Shown here: piece by piece, positions 54,495-62,912 of the stretch | How positions within the stretch are numbered: the first letter of the stretch is position 1 | Layout of the letters: every line of letters begins with the position of its first letter | Assembly: GCF_004339745.1 (NCBI RefSeq) | Contig: NZ_SMGP01000005.1 | Coordinates: 310,001-374,000 of the forward strand | DNA length: 64,000 nucleotides | Reading direction: 5' to 3' | DNA from: Paraburkholderia sp. BL9I2N2 | GTDB lineage: Bacteria > Pseudomonadota > Gammaproteobacteria > Burkholderiales > Burkholderiaceae | Program-made: the position numbers and the translations under genes | Notes under the pieces: model-generated | Databases searched by the model: none | Told to the model about the DNA's origin: nothing | The model's input: only the letters and a program-made list of their open reading frames with translations

Positions 54495-55415
54495 ATGGAA
54501 TGGAGAAAGCTGGGCGTCGTCTGGTGCCCGACCGGTGACCTTTGGTGGGCCCGGTCCCATGCGTCGTGTCCGACGCCGCTGTTTCTTGACGACGGCACGT
54601 TGCGCATCTACGTGCAGGGGCGTGACGAAAAAGGTATTGGCCGCATTGGCTTCGTCGACGTTGACGCCGGCGATCCAACGCGCGTGCTCCGTGTATCGCC
54701 AGACCCTGTCCTCGACGTTGGCGTACCGGGTGCCTTTGACGACAATGGTGTATTCCAGACATGCGTGCTCGCGCGTCCGGACGGCACGTTGGCGATGTAC
54801 TACGTCGGCTTTGAGATTTGTCATCAAATCCGCTACCGCTTGTTGACTGGACTTGCCATCAGTCACGATGGCGGCGAGACGTTCCAACGTCTTCGAGCTA
54901 CTCCGATTCTGGAAAGATCGCCACATGAGCTGCATATTCGTGGCGGCCCATTTGTCATGGCCGAAGGCGGCGTTTACCGCATGTGGTACGTCGCAGGAAG
55001 CGAATGGGAGACGCTGGAAGGAAAAGCCATGCCGGTCTACGACCTCCATTACCTGGAGTCCGCGGATGGGGTCATATGGCCCGAGGCGGGCAGTCGCGTC
55101 TTCGAAATGAATCGCGATGTCGAACACGGGTTCGGCCGGCCTTACGTTGTCAAGAAGCATGATGGCTACCAGATGTTCTATAGCGTGAGGAAGAAGCAGC
55201 CGCTGGGTTATCGGATGGGCTACGCCGAATCGCCCGATGGCCGGCACTGGACGCGGCTGGACGAACAGATGGGACTGGACGTTTCCGCATCCGGCTGGGA
55301 CAACGAGACGGTCGAATACGCGGCGGTGGTCAATGCCGGCGACAAGACTTTCTGCTTATACAACGGCAACGATTTCGGCGTGACGGGCTTCGGTGTCGCG
55401 GAACTGATCAAGTGA
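54495..55415 (+). CDS. Glycosidase-like five-bladed beta-propeller protein
   Basis: A 306-residue cytosolic protein without signal peptide. Repeated blade signatures P-x-P-V-L-D-V-G, A-M-Y-Y-V-G, M-W-Y-V-A-G-S-E-W, Y-Y/F-S-V-R-K and L-Y-N-G-N-D indicate the GH43/GH32/GH130-like propeller, as in uncharacterised proteins of polysaccharide loci. Acidic residues at blade centres could be catalytic, but I cannot assign a hydrolase family. Lack of export makes hydrolysis of a surface glycan unlikely; a transferase, phosphorylase or binding role with nucleotide sugars is possible. Confidence 0.7.
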   Translation: MEWRKLGVVWCPTGDLWWARSHASCPTPLFLDDGTLRIYVQGRDEKGIGRIGFVDVDAGDPTRVLRVSPDPVLDVGVPGAFDDNGVFQTCVLARPDGTLAMYYVGFEICHQIRYRLLTGLAISHDGGETFQRLRATPILERSPHELHIRGGPFVMAEGGVYRMWYVAGSEWETLEGKAMPVYDLHYLESADGVIWPEAGSRVFEMNRDVEHGFGRPYVVKKHDGYQMFYSVRKKQPLGYRMGYAESPDGRHWTRLDEQMGLDVSASGWDNETVEYAAVVNAGDKTFCLYNGNDFGVTGFGVAELIK

Positions 55416-56362
55416 ACATCAATATCGTCGACTACAGCGCTGAACACGCACAAGCATGGGATGACTGGTGTCGCGAATGCGACAATGCAACGCTGTTGCA
55501 CACGCGACGCTTTCTGTCATATCACGGTGCACGCTTCGAAGACGCTTCCGTCCTGCTAATGAACGAGGGGCGTTTGGTGGGTCTGTTTCCAGCGGCGAAG
55601 GCGGCCGGCGATTCGGACATCGTAGTGAGTCATCCGGGCGCAACATACGGTGGCATTGCACACGCCGGATGGCTTCACGGTCAGCGAATGATCGACGCGA
55701 TCGGCGCGTTGAAGGATCACTATCGCAACCGTGGTATCCGCAAACTGGTCTACAAAGTGGTCCCGTTTATCTACGCGCGGGTTCCCTCGCAAGACGACGT
55801 GTATGCGCTTTTCCGTCATGATGCGCAGCGCGTTCGATGCGATCTGTCCTGCACGATCGATCTACAGCACCAGCGGCCCGTCAGCGAGCGTCGAAAGCGT
55901 GCGAGGCGCAAGGCGTGCAAGACCGTCACGCTGCGCGCGGCTATCGACGACCTGCCGGCATTCTGGGCGGTTCTGACCGAAACGCTTGCGCGCCGTCACG
56001 AGGCTGTTCCGGTTCATTCGGTCGACGAAATCGCTCTGCTGGCGTCGCGCTTTCCCGACGAGATTCAGCTTCGATGTGCCGTTATGGATGAAAAAGTGAT
56101 CGCGGGCGTCCTTTTGTTCTGCTCGAGGAATGTGTGGCACGCTCAATACATCGCGTCCAATGAGAGCGGCAATCAGGTTGGCGCGCTCGACGCGGTGTTT
56201 GGCGCCGCCATAGAAGAAGCCCGCGCTGGTGGAGCACGGTATTTCGACTTTGGCACGAGTAATGAATCAGCAGGCCAGGTACTGAACGACGGACTGTTCC
56301 GATTCAAGTCCGAATTTGGCGGCGGCGGTGTAGCCCACGAATATTACGAATTGGCGATTTGA
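55412..56362 (+). CDS. FemAB-like GNAT-fold acyl/aminoacyltransferase
   Basis: A 316-residue protein with two GNAT-like halves, as in FemAB proteins of exopolysaccharide loci. The C-terminal half has V-I-A-G-V-L-L-F and Y-F-D-F-G-T-S-N-E, followed by F-K-S-E-F-G-G, typical of this group. GTG at 55412 overlaps the propeller gene stop (GTGA). It probably attaches an acyl or aminoacyl group to a sugar amino function, offering a second N-substitution besides the NeuD-like enzyme. Confidence 0.78.
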   Translation: MNINIVDYSAEHAQAWDDWCRECDNATLLHTRRFLSYHGARFEDASVLLMNEGRLVGLFPAAKAAGDSDIVVSHPGATYGGIAHAGWLHGQRMIDAIGALKDHYRNRGIRKLVYKVVPFIYARVPSQDDVYALFRHDAQRVRCDLSCTIDLQHQRPVSERRKRARRKACKTVTLRAAIDDLPAFWAVLTETLARRHEAVPVHSVDEIALLASRFPDEIQLRCAVMDEKVIAGVLLFCSRNVWHAQYIASNESGNQVGALDAVFGAAIEEARAGGARYFDFGTSNESAGQVLNDGLFRFKSEFGGGGVAHEYYELAI

Positions 56363-56366
56363 GATT

Positions 56367-57296
56367 GTGAGTCAGAAAAAAATATCCTTGATCGTTCCGG
56401 TGTACTTCAATGCCGGAAGTTTGCCGCACCTATTCCCGCAGCTTGTCGCGCTCGAACAGGGCCTGCTCGCCCGCGATATTCTGCTTGAGCTTATCTTCGT
56501 CGATGACGGCTCAAAAGATAATTCCCTGGAGCTGTTGCTGCAGTTCAAGAACACCCGGCCGGCCACCACTGTCGTCAAGCTGACTCGCAACTTCGGGGCG
56601 GTTCACTGTTCGAAGACGGGCTTCCGCTTCGTGACGGGTGACGCATTCATCGTCGTTGCTGCGGATCTGCAGGACCCGCCTGGGCTGATCAATGAGATGG
56701 TCGACCGGTGGCTGGCCGGTTCCAAATTTGTTATTTGCGAGCGCGTAACCCGAGATGATCCGGTCGTGTCGAAGATCTTCTCGCGTATTCACTATAAATT
56801 GCTGCGGGCACTCGTCATTCGCGACTACCCGGACGGCGGTTACGACATGGCGCTGATGGACAAAGCGCTATTGCCCCATCTTCTGAACAGTTCGAAATCA
56901 GTTTTTACGCCGCTCCTCGCTTATTGGCTGGGCTATGAGCCGAGCGTGATCACCTATCACCGCCCGGCACGTCGCCACGGCAAGTCCGGTTGGACGTTTG
57001 CCAAGAAATTTTCAGCATTTCTCGACATCATGCTGGGTTTCTCAATCACACCAATCCGGGTGATTTCGGGCGTCGGCGCAGTCATCTCGGTGTGCAGTTT
57101 CGTCTATGGGCTTGTCGTCGTGATCGGCGCATTCCTTCACAACATTTCCGTTCCTGGATTTGCGACGATCGTCTCTCTGATCTCTTTCATGCTGGGACTC
57201 GTGATTGTCATGCTCGGCTTGATCGGTGAGTACTTGTGGCGGATTTTCGAAGAAACGAACCGGCGCCCGGAGACGGTCATCGAGCAGGTCTGGTAA
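56367..57296 (+). CDS. GT2 polyisoprenyl-phosphate glycosyltransferase, GtrB-like
   Basis: A 309-residue protein. An N-terminal GT-A domain (S-L-I-V-P-V-Y-F-N; acidic motif D-D-G-S-K-D-N-S; A-A-D-L-Q-D-P-P) is followed by two C-terminal membrane helices (about 225-255 and 262-295). This is the GtrB/DPM1 architecture: it transfers a sugar from a nucleotide donor to undecaprenyl phosphate on the cytosolic face. GTG start at 56367, four bases after the FemAB-like gene. Which sugar is used is unknown; the local amino-sugar genes suggest a modified 6-deoxyhexose rather than glucose. Confidence 0.87.
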   Translation: MSQKKISLIVPVYFNAGSLPHLFPQLVALEQGLLARDILLELIFVDDGSKDNSLELLLQFKNTRPATTVVKLTRNFGAVHCSKTGFRFVTGDAFIVVAADLQDPPGLINEMVDRWLAGSKFVICERVTRDDPVVSKIFSRIHYKLLRALVIRDYPDGGYDMALMDKALLPHLLNSSKSVFTPLLAYWLGYEPSVITYHRPARRHGKSGWTFAKKFSAFLDIMLGFSITPIRVISGVGAVISVCSFVYGLVVVIGAFLHNISVPGFATIVSLISFMLGLVIVMLGLIGEYLWRIFEETNRRPETVIEQVW

Positions 57297-57298
57297 AG

Positions 57299-57652
57299 AT
57301 GAGGTTCAAGCGATTCCTGGTTTCGGGCGTGATCAATACGCTTGCCACCTACATCCTCTACCTGCTTTTGCTGCAGTTTCTTCCTTACACGTGGGCCTAC
57401 ACAATCACGTACGCGGCTGGTATCGCGTTGGGTTACCTGCTAAGCGCAAAATGGGTATTCAAAAAGAATCTGAGCGTACGGACCGCAGCATCATATCCGC
57501 TGGCTTATCTAATCAACTATGCGATCGGAATAGGTATATTGAGGTTCTGCGTACATGTGCTGCACGTTCCGACGCAGGTCGCGCCACTCATCGTCGTTTG
57601 TGTGACCGTTCCCGCGATGTTCATTCTCACCCGCGCAATCTTCCGTGAGTAG
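57299..57652 (+). CDS. GtrA-family flippase
   Basis: A 117-residue protein with four membrane helices and the GtrA pattern (F-L-V-S-G-V-I-N-T-L; A-L-G-Y-L-L-S-A-K-W-V-F). It is proposed in this family to flip undecaprenyl-phosphate-sugar to the periplasm. ATG at 57299 is two bases after the GtrB stop; a longer upstream frame is an overlap artefact. Confidence 0.86.
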   Translation: MRFKRFLVSGVINTLATYILYLLLLQFLPYTWAYTITYAAGIALGYLLSAKWVFKKNLSVRTAASYPLAYLINYAIGIGILRFCVHVLHVPTQVAPLIVVCVTVPAMFILTRAIFRE

Positions 57653-57656
57653 GTCC

Positions 57657-58094
57657 ATGACTACTATGCCTGCCATTTCCGACTGCAAGCTCTACGAGCT
57701 GCCGAAGATCACTGATCCACGAGGCAACCTCACGTTTATCGAAAGCGATAAACATGTGCCATTCGCGATCCAACGTGTTTTCTACTTATACGACGTTCCC
57801 ACTGAAGAAAGCCGGGGTGCGCATGCGCACCATACGCTGAATCAGTTAATCATCTGTCTCTCGGGCAGCTTCGACGTCGAGGTCGACGACGGCAAGAATC
57901 GCACGCGCATCCATTTGAATCGGCCGTGGAAGGGCCTGCATGTGCCCCCGTTGATTTGGGCGGCAGAGGTCAATTTCGATCCCGGCTCGGTCGCGCTGAT
58001 TCTTGCGTCTGATATGTACAATGAAGCCGACTATATCCGAGACTACGATGACTATCTCGCCCTGATGAAAGATCTAGCGTCAAAGCAGGATTGA
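57657..58094 (+). CDS. FdtA-type dTDP-4-keto-6-deoxyglucose 3,4-ketoisomerase
   Basis: A 145-residue cupin of the FdtA/QdtA/WxcM-C family. D-P-R-G-N-L-T-F-I-E, R-V-F-Y-L-Y-D-V-P and the catalytic-His segment R-G-A-H-A-H-H-T-L-N-Q are present, followed by H-V-P-P-L-I-W-A. It isomerises dTDP-4-keto-6-deoxyglucose to the 3-keto sugar that a FdtB-type aminotransferase accepts. ATG at 57657 is used; GTG at 57645, overlapping gtrA, is an alternative. Whether the product is galacto (Fuc3N) or gluco (Qui3N) cannot be decided. dTDP-sugar precursors (RmlA/RmlB) are not in the window. Confidence 0.9.
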   Translation: MTTMPAISDCKLYELPKITDPRGNLTFIESDKHVPFAIQRVFYLYDVPTEESRGAHAHHTLNQLIICLSGSFDVEVDDGKNRTRIHLNRPWKGLHVPPLIWAAEVNFDPGSVALILASDMYNEADYIRDYDDYLALMKDLASKQD

Positions 58095-58098
58095 CTGA

Positions 58099-59673
58099 AT
58101 GTACCGCAGCGTAACATTGAGATCAGAGCCAACGTCAGGCGCACACAGCCAACGCATAGGGCTAATCGCCGCCGCTTTGTTCGTCGTGCTCGTCGTTGTT
58201 GTGCTGCGACTGGCGGTAGTCGGTGGCTATCCGTCCACGGACGAAGGCATCTACGGGTACTACGCGCTGATTATCCATGACCGGTTATCGCAAGACCTGC
58301 GTCTTCCGAATGACGGCATGTTGATGCTCTACCCGTTAATGACGTCTTTCGTCTACTCGCTGAACGTCAATCCCATTTTTGCCTTTCGGCTGATCGATAT
58401 CGTTCCGGACGCGCTGGCCGCCGTCTTGATGCTGCGAATATCAGCACGTTTGAGTGGAAGCCTGACCGCGAGCGCGCTCATCACCGCGCTGTTTTTTGCG
58501 CTGCTGAACCACCCGGCATTCATTCAATATGGGTTCAAGAACAGCTTCTTCATAGCGCTGTGTCCGTTGCTCTATGCGGTGATCCTGTTCTTGTCCGAGC
58601 AGCAAGCCAGTTCGTCCAGGTACTTAGCCATGGGCGTACTCGTCGCGCTCGGCGTACTTTTGCGGGAAACGCTACTTCTCTTCGCCGTGTTGGGGGCAGT
58701 TACCATCTTCGTGGAGCGGGGCACCCGCGGGCTGAAGCACTACGTTGCAGGCGGGCTGGCGGCTGGATCACTCATACTTATCCTGGCAATCGCCCTTCGA
58801 GGCTCCGGCGGCGTATCCAGCCTTATAGCCGGGTATGTTGACACTGGCGCTGGTTATGGAGCGTTCGGCGATTTGCGATTTAAGCTCTTCAAGTCGAGCG
58901 GGCAACTCGCTGCGCAGGCTGCTGCTGCAGGGCTGGTCATGAGTTTGGTGGCAACAGCATGCATCGTCATCGCATCGATTCGCGGAAGAACAACGGAATA
59001 TCTGAAGCCTTTCGCTTTTTGGGCCGCCGTCAGCTTGATTCCCTTCGTTGAACCGCTCGCGAAACTGGGTTTTCCTTATCATTTCTCGTGGTCGCTGATC
59101 GGCCTGTGCGGCATTACGAGCTTGGGTTGGAGCACTTGCCAGTTTGCTGGCCGGGCGCAAAAGCTCATTTGTAGCTGTTTGTGCATTGGCGTCTCCTTAC
59201 TGCTCGTATGGCCTCAACTCAACTTTCAACGCAGCATCTTTTGGGGACTTACCTACCCCGCGCTCAAGGAGACGCACGGGAAATATTGGGCCGACGAGTC
59301 GATTCAGCATAGCAATTATCTGCTCTTGGCCGATGAGATCAAACGCGTTGCTCCTGCCAACGCCACGCTGAGTTCGAGCGCTGCGATGCTGGTTCTGTAT
59401 CCCCTCACGGGTCTTCGCCCACCGTGTTACGGCGTCAGTAATCTGACCGTGACGGCTGTCACGCTGCACTTCGACGAAAAGGCCGTAAAACGAGCCATCG
59501 AGAGTTGCCCGGCCGATGTGGTCGTCGCGACCGAGAGAGACTTGCCTGGTAGTTCGGCCGTCACGCAAGCGATCCGGGAGCTCCCGCAATATCGGCCCGC
59601 TGGCAGGGTTGACGCATCGACTGCCCGAGATTACGGAAACTCCAGCGCAGAGTTGTTTTTGCGCCAGCGTTGA
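58099..59673 (+). CDS. GT-C membrane glycosyltransferase
   Basis: A 524-residue integral membrane protein with about ten helices in the N-terminal 380 residues and a soluble C-terminal region. The first periplasmic loop has Y-P-S-T-D-E-G-I-Y-G-Y, the acidic site typical of polyprenyl-phosphate-dependent GT-C enzymes (GT39/83-like). The position after GtrB-GtrA is that of the serotype-specific Gtr transferase, so it probably moves the flipped sugar onto a surface glycan. The acceptor is unknown. Sequence divergence from neighbours is expected for this specificity-determining component. Confidence 0.8.
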   Translation: MYRSVTLRSEPTSGAHSQRIGLIAAALFVVLVVVVLRLAVVGGYPSTDEGIYGYYALIIHDRLSQDLRLPNDGMLMLYPLMTSFVYSLNVNPIFAFRLIDIVPDALAAVLMLRISARLSGSLTASALITALFFALLNHPAFIQYGFKNSFFIALCPLLYAVILFLSEQQASSSRYLAMGVLVALGVLLRETLLLFAVLGAVTIFVERGTRGLKHYVAGGLAAGSLILILAIALRGSGGVSSLIAGYVDTGAGYGAFGDLRFKLFKSSGQLAAQAAAAGLVMSLVATACIVIASIRGRTTEYLKPFAFWAAVSLIPFVEPLAKLGFPYHFSWSLIGLCGITSLGWSTCQFAGRAQKLICSCLCIGVSLLLVWPQLNFQRSIFWGLTYPALKETHGKYWADESIQHSNYLLLADEIKRVAPANATLSSSAAMLVLYPLTGLRPPCYGVSNLTVTAVTLHFDEKAVKRAIESCPADVVVATERDLPGSSAVTQAIRELPQYRPAGRVDASTARDYGNSSAELFLRQR

Positions 59674-59746
59674 CACGAATGAATGGGCTAGGGGAGCACG
59701 CAAGAGAACCCTGGCGTTGCAGCTTAAGCCCCCACAATGCCACCAT

Positions 59747-59791
59747 GACGCCCGTTCGCCTGAGTCAGCGCAGCATATGCGAGCGGGCGTC
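59747..59791. terminator. Long-stem hairpin between convergent glycan genes
   Basis: A 13-bp stem with one G-T pair (GACGCCCGTTCGC / GCGAGCGGGCGTC) and a 19-nt loop lies between the GT-C and acyltransferase-3 stop codons. Likely bidirectional. Confidence 0.5.
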
Positions 59792-59803
59792 TATCCTGCG
59801 ACT

Positions 59804-60907
59804 TCAGGCGGGGCGGCTCTGTACCGATGTGAAACGGTTCTTCAAAAGCAGGAAAGGACGCTCGAGAAGCCTATACGAAGCGTGCGCTAGCAAGACCGTG
59901 ACCACGACGGCGACAGCGAATCTCGAGAACCGGTTATGCACTTCAAGCTGATCCAGGACTTTGGCGGTCTCTGTCAGCGCAAAAATGTGGAACACATAGA
60001 TCCCGTACGAGATCTTTCCCAGATGGCGCATAGGACGGCAACCGAACGCTGCCCGCAGCTTCGATGACATCGAGACCGCGTAGACAATCAGACAGCACGC
60101 GAACGCCATGACGGGATAACCAATCACCTCGCAGACTCGCGAGATACCGGGCGGCCCCATCCATACGAGCGCCGAGAGTATCAGCAAAGCGGCAGTAGCA
60201 GAAAGCAATGACTTGTGCGTCCGCAAATCCGTCGATGCGCCGACTGAAGTGCCGAGACCCATGAATATGCCGAACAGAAACGTGTCGGCTCTCAGCGGTG
60301 AGACCCATACGAATGGATGACTACGGCCGATCAGCACGACGCCGAGACGCATCAACATAAAGCCTACTGCCGCCGCAGCGAGCGCCATTTTCAAGCCTCG
60401 CACGTGACCACGCGAAAAGTACGTTGCAGTTGCGATGGGGATCAGCAAATAAGCCTGCTCTTCGAGCGCGATCGTCCACAAATGCGACGAGAACGGAAAC
60501 GGCGTATATCCGTGATACGCCGCCTCGATGTTCTGGGTAAAGGTCAGATGGGACACGTACCAGCCGAACAGCTGCACAGTGCCTTGATTGCCCCAAATCA
60601 GCCCCCAAAGCAGTGCGAGTGTGACGAATGACAGATAGAGCGGCCAGATGCGCAAGGCCCGACGAATATAGAAGTTGAGGATGCTGACGTCGCCCGTCGT
60701 TTCTCGTTCGATAAGCAGAAGGCGTGACAGAAGAAACGCACTTAGCACAAGGAACAGATCAACCCCGAACCACCCGAGGAAATTCCTGAACGCAGCTATC
60801 GACGGCTCCGCCAGAAGATCGCTGTGATGCACGACGACTGACAAAGCAGCGACTGCCCTGAGGCCGTCGATCCAGGGGAGATAGAAGGTCTTGTTGCCGT
60901 TTGCCAT
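59804..60907 (-). CDS. Acyltransferase-3 (OafA/YrhL-like) membrane protein
   Basis: A 367-residue membrane protein with about ten helices. The family motif W-I-D-G-L-R-A-V-A-A-L-S-V-V-V-H-H near residue 10 contains the catalytic His; F-G-V-D-L-F-L-V-L-S-A-F-L-L-S-R follows, and later W-T-I-A-L-E-E-Q. It O-acetylates extracytoplasmic glycans such as O-antigen. ATG at 60907 is used; the upstream extension looks non-coding. It converges on the glycan cassette, consistent with modification of the same polymer. Confidence 0.86.
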   Translation of the reverse strand: MANGNKTFYLPWIDGLRAVAALSVVVHHSDLLAEPSIAAFRNFLGWFGVDLFLVLSAFLLSRLLLIERETTGDVSILNFYIRRALRIWPLYLSFVTLALLWGLIWGNQGTVQLFGWYVSHLTFTQNIEAAYHGYTPFPFSSHLWTIALEEQAYLLIPIATATYFSRGHVRGLKMALAAAAVGFMLMRLGVVLIGRSHPFVWVSPLRADTFLFGIFMGLGTSVGASTDLRTHKSLLSATAALLILSALVWMGPPGISRVCEVIGYPVMAFACCLIVYAVSMSSKLRAAFGCRPMRHLGKISYGIYVFHIFALTETAKVLDQLEVHNRFSRFAVAVVVTVLLAHASYRLLERPFLLLKNRFTSVQSRPA

Positions 60908-61141
60908 GGTGCTCGTTCGGATTGAGCGGCAATGGTAACAAAAATGATGGCGGACGCACTTTTCCGTGAAACGATTCGCCCGGAGACAGAACAACAATTG
61001 CCTGGCAAGCCTTATTTCCCAGACCCGAAAACTAGAGTTAGAGTTGGTTTGCTGGGCGATACGACTGCGTCGGCGGGGCCATCAGATTTTATTGTGGGCA
61101 AGCCCACGTCTTAGCGATCACCAACCAAGGACAGTTTTGCG

Positions 61142-61440
61142 GTGGGCGCGAAGTTCCGACTCAAGGTGTTCAACGAATTGAAGACGCGCGGATGCCAGGA
61201 CATCCTGATTGCCGTGGTCGACGGCTTGAAGGGACTGGCCGAGGCGATCGGCGCAGCTAATCCCCGCACAACCGTGCAGACCTGCATCGTGCACCTGATC
61301 CGTAGCAGTCTGGAGCACGCCAGCTACAAGGATCGCAAGGCTGTCGCCACGGCGTTGTGTCAGATCACGATACCCCGAGCGAGCAGGCCGCACAGCAGGC
61401 CCTGCAGGCCTTCGCTCAGGGGCTCGCTGACGTGGGCGAC
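61142..61440 (+). mobile_element. IS256-family (mutator) transposase relic
   Basis: An internal transposase fragment is recognisable: F-N-E-L-K-T-R-G-C-Q-D-I-L-I-A, V-V-D-G-L-K-G-L-A-E-A-I and Q-T-C-I-V-H-L-I-R. This is the conserved middle of IS256-type transposases, including the DD(E)-region D-G-L. After D-R-K-A-V-A-T-A-L the frame shifts; the expected P-S-E-Q-A-A-Q-Q-A-L-Q-A-F-A-Q-G continues in another frame to about 61425. Both ends of the transposase and the terminal inverted repeats are missing, so the element is dead. It marks a recombination site at the edge of the glycan cassette. Confidence 0.8.
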
Positions 61441-61459
61441 TATCACTGCCCAACGCAAA

Positions 61460-61822
61460 GATAGTGATGCAAAGCTCTCGAACGGAGACGCGTCGGGCGC
61501 CGAGTCGGCCAGCAACCAGGTGGCTGCCAAGGAGATGGTCAAGGTCGCCATTGCACAGATGTCTCAGGGAAAGCTCGATGATGCCGAGAAAGAACTGAGC
61601 GATGCCGCGGCTCGCGATCCGAAGCAGTCGCTGGTCTACTACAACATGGCGGTGCTGAGGCTGAAGCAGGGTCGTACAGACGACGCGTTCAAGGAACTGG
61701 AAGCCAGTTTTCTGAACGGGTTCTCGTACTTCGACGAGATGCAGAAGGACCCCGATCTCGACGCTATCCGGAACGACCCGCGCTTCACGGCGTTGATCAA
61801 AAAGTATCGTACGACGACGTGA
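61460..61822 (+). pseudogene. Decapitated TPR-type protein joined to the transposase relic
   Basis: The frame entering from the transposase relic continues into about 120 residues with one to two TPR-like helices (K-L-D-D-A-E-K-E-L-S-D-A-A-A-R-D-P and L-V-Y-Y-N-M-A-V-L-R-L-K-Q-G). It ends in a compact module D-P-D-L-D-A-I-R-N-D-P-R-F-T-A-L typical of the 'TPR end-of-group' domain. No separate start with a well-spaced ribosome-binding site is visible (ATG 61535 has AAGGAG with no spacer), so the 5' end was probably replaced by the insertion. Its stop overlaps the next GTG (GTGA), showing that it was once a coupled gene pair. Confidence 0.65.
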
Positions 61823-62592
61823 ACATCTCTAGCTATCGGCGAGCCGCCGCGCTGTGCGCAGCGTTAGCGATTGTCTGCGGATGTTCGAAATCCGTTGGGC
61901 CGTCGATCATCGGCCACTGGCATGCTGAACGCGTTGCTTTCGATAGCGTGCAGTTGCCGGTTGGCCTTAATATCGTAGTGTCGAACACGCAGATCGTCAG
62001 TCCCGACACGGGGGCAAGCCTTCCGATCAAAGGTATTGAGGGAAAGAAGGATGCTGTGACGATCGATTTGTCGTACGGGGTCGGATTTACGTTTTACTTC
62101 GATGGCCCTGACCGGATGTATCTGAAGATACCTCTCGTTGGGCCCGTATACTATCGTCGCGTCGTCGAGGACGTTCACGCATCGGCGTTACCGGCTAACG
62201 CTGCAGAGACTTCGGCAAATGGGCTCGGCCCCGCGACGCAAGCTCCGGTGTTGAGTAAGCAGTCGGCAGACGTGGAAGTAAGGAGGAGTGAACCGAAGAA
62301 CGTGAACGCCGAACCTCCTGAAGTTATATCCGCTGCTCAGCGTTATCGCGTTGGTGAGCCGACTGTTTCGCCTTCTGTGGGCATGGACAAAGTCGTGACT
62401 GGAGGCGGGGTCGCGCAGGTCAAGCTCGCGTTCGCCGCAGCACACGACGGGGAATACGATGCCGCCATTAGTCGGCTTAGCGATGCGTTCAAGTCAGGTT
62501 ATCGAGGCTTTGCTTTTCTCGACAGCGCCCCGGAGTTGAGCGGCTTGAGGGATGATGTACGTTACCGTGCTTTGGTTGCTCGGTATCGCTGA
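61819..62592 (+). CDS. Lipoprotein with C-terminal TPR-end module
   Basis: A 257-residue putative outer-membrane or periplasmic lipoprotein. Signal with lipobox-like A-I-V-C-G-C at about 18-23; the lipidated Cys is 21 or 23. Residues about 30-115 form a beta-rich domain (I-I-G-H-W-H-A-E-R-V-A-F). A low-complexity linker (about 120-200) leads to a C-terminal module (A-I-S-R-L-S-D-A-F-K-S-G-Y then L-R-D-D-V-R-Y-R-A-L) homologous to the end of the preceding broken gene. GTG at 61819 is chosen because of the GTGA overlap. Function not recognised. Confidence 0.65.
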   Translation: MNISSYRRAAALCAALAIVCGCSKSVGPSIIGHWHAERVAFDSVQLPVGLNIVVSNTQIVSPDTGASLPIKGIEGKKDAVTIDLSYGVGFTFYFDGPDRMYLKIPLVGPVYYRRVVEDVHASALPANAAETSANGLGPATQAPVLSKQSADVEVRRSEPKNVNAEPPEVISAAQRYRVGEPTVSPSVGMDKVVTGGGVAQVKLAFAAAHDGEYDAAISRLSDAFKSGYRGFAFLDSAPELSGLRDDVRYRALVARYR

Positions 62593-62912
62593 AATAGGAG
62601 TGGCACGTTTCGACAAGCTGGCGTAGAGGACGTAACGGCTATGAAGGTGGCGACTCAGGGGCTGGAGTCGCACAGATCATGAGCCTGTTGTCGACGCTTG
62701 ATTCGAGGAACAAGTTATCGGCCTAAGCCGTCATTGGGACGGGCTGGGTTCTACGTCAGCAATGTGGCCGATTGCCGACGATCGAGGCATCGAGCAACCC
62801 GGTGGCGTCATCCTGCATCAGTGAGCTCACACTCCCGACCTTAAGCGGCCCTTCGACTCGTGCGAGGGCTATGGCAGCTTCCAAACTGGAACTGCCATGG
62901 GATTGCTAAAAC
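62593..62912. other. Intergenic region with a hairpin, no gene seen
   Basis: About 320 bp between convergent genes. A hairpin at 62872-62897 (TGGCAG-C-TTCCA paired with TGGAA-CTGCCA, one bulge, AAC loop) lies 16 bp after the ABC-F stop on the minus strand and may be its terminator, though no T run follows. The rest shows no coding frame I trust; degraded mobile-element sequence is possible. Confidence 0.4.

Noticed and set aside
61142..61822. Single intact 226-residue protein
   Set aside because: The first 70 residues match the middle of an IS256 transposase, which then shifts frame; the end is an unrelated TPR module. It is a chance fusion.
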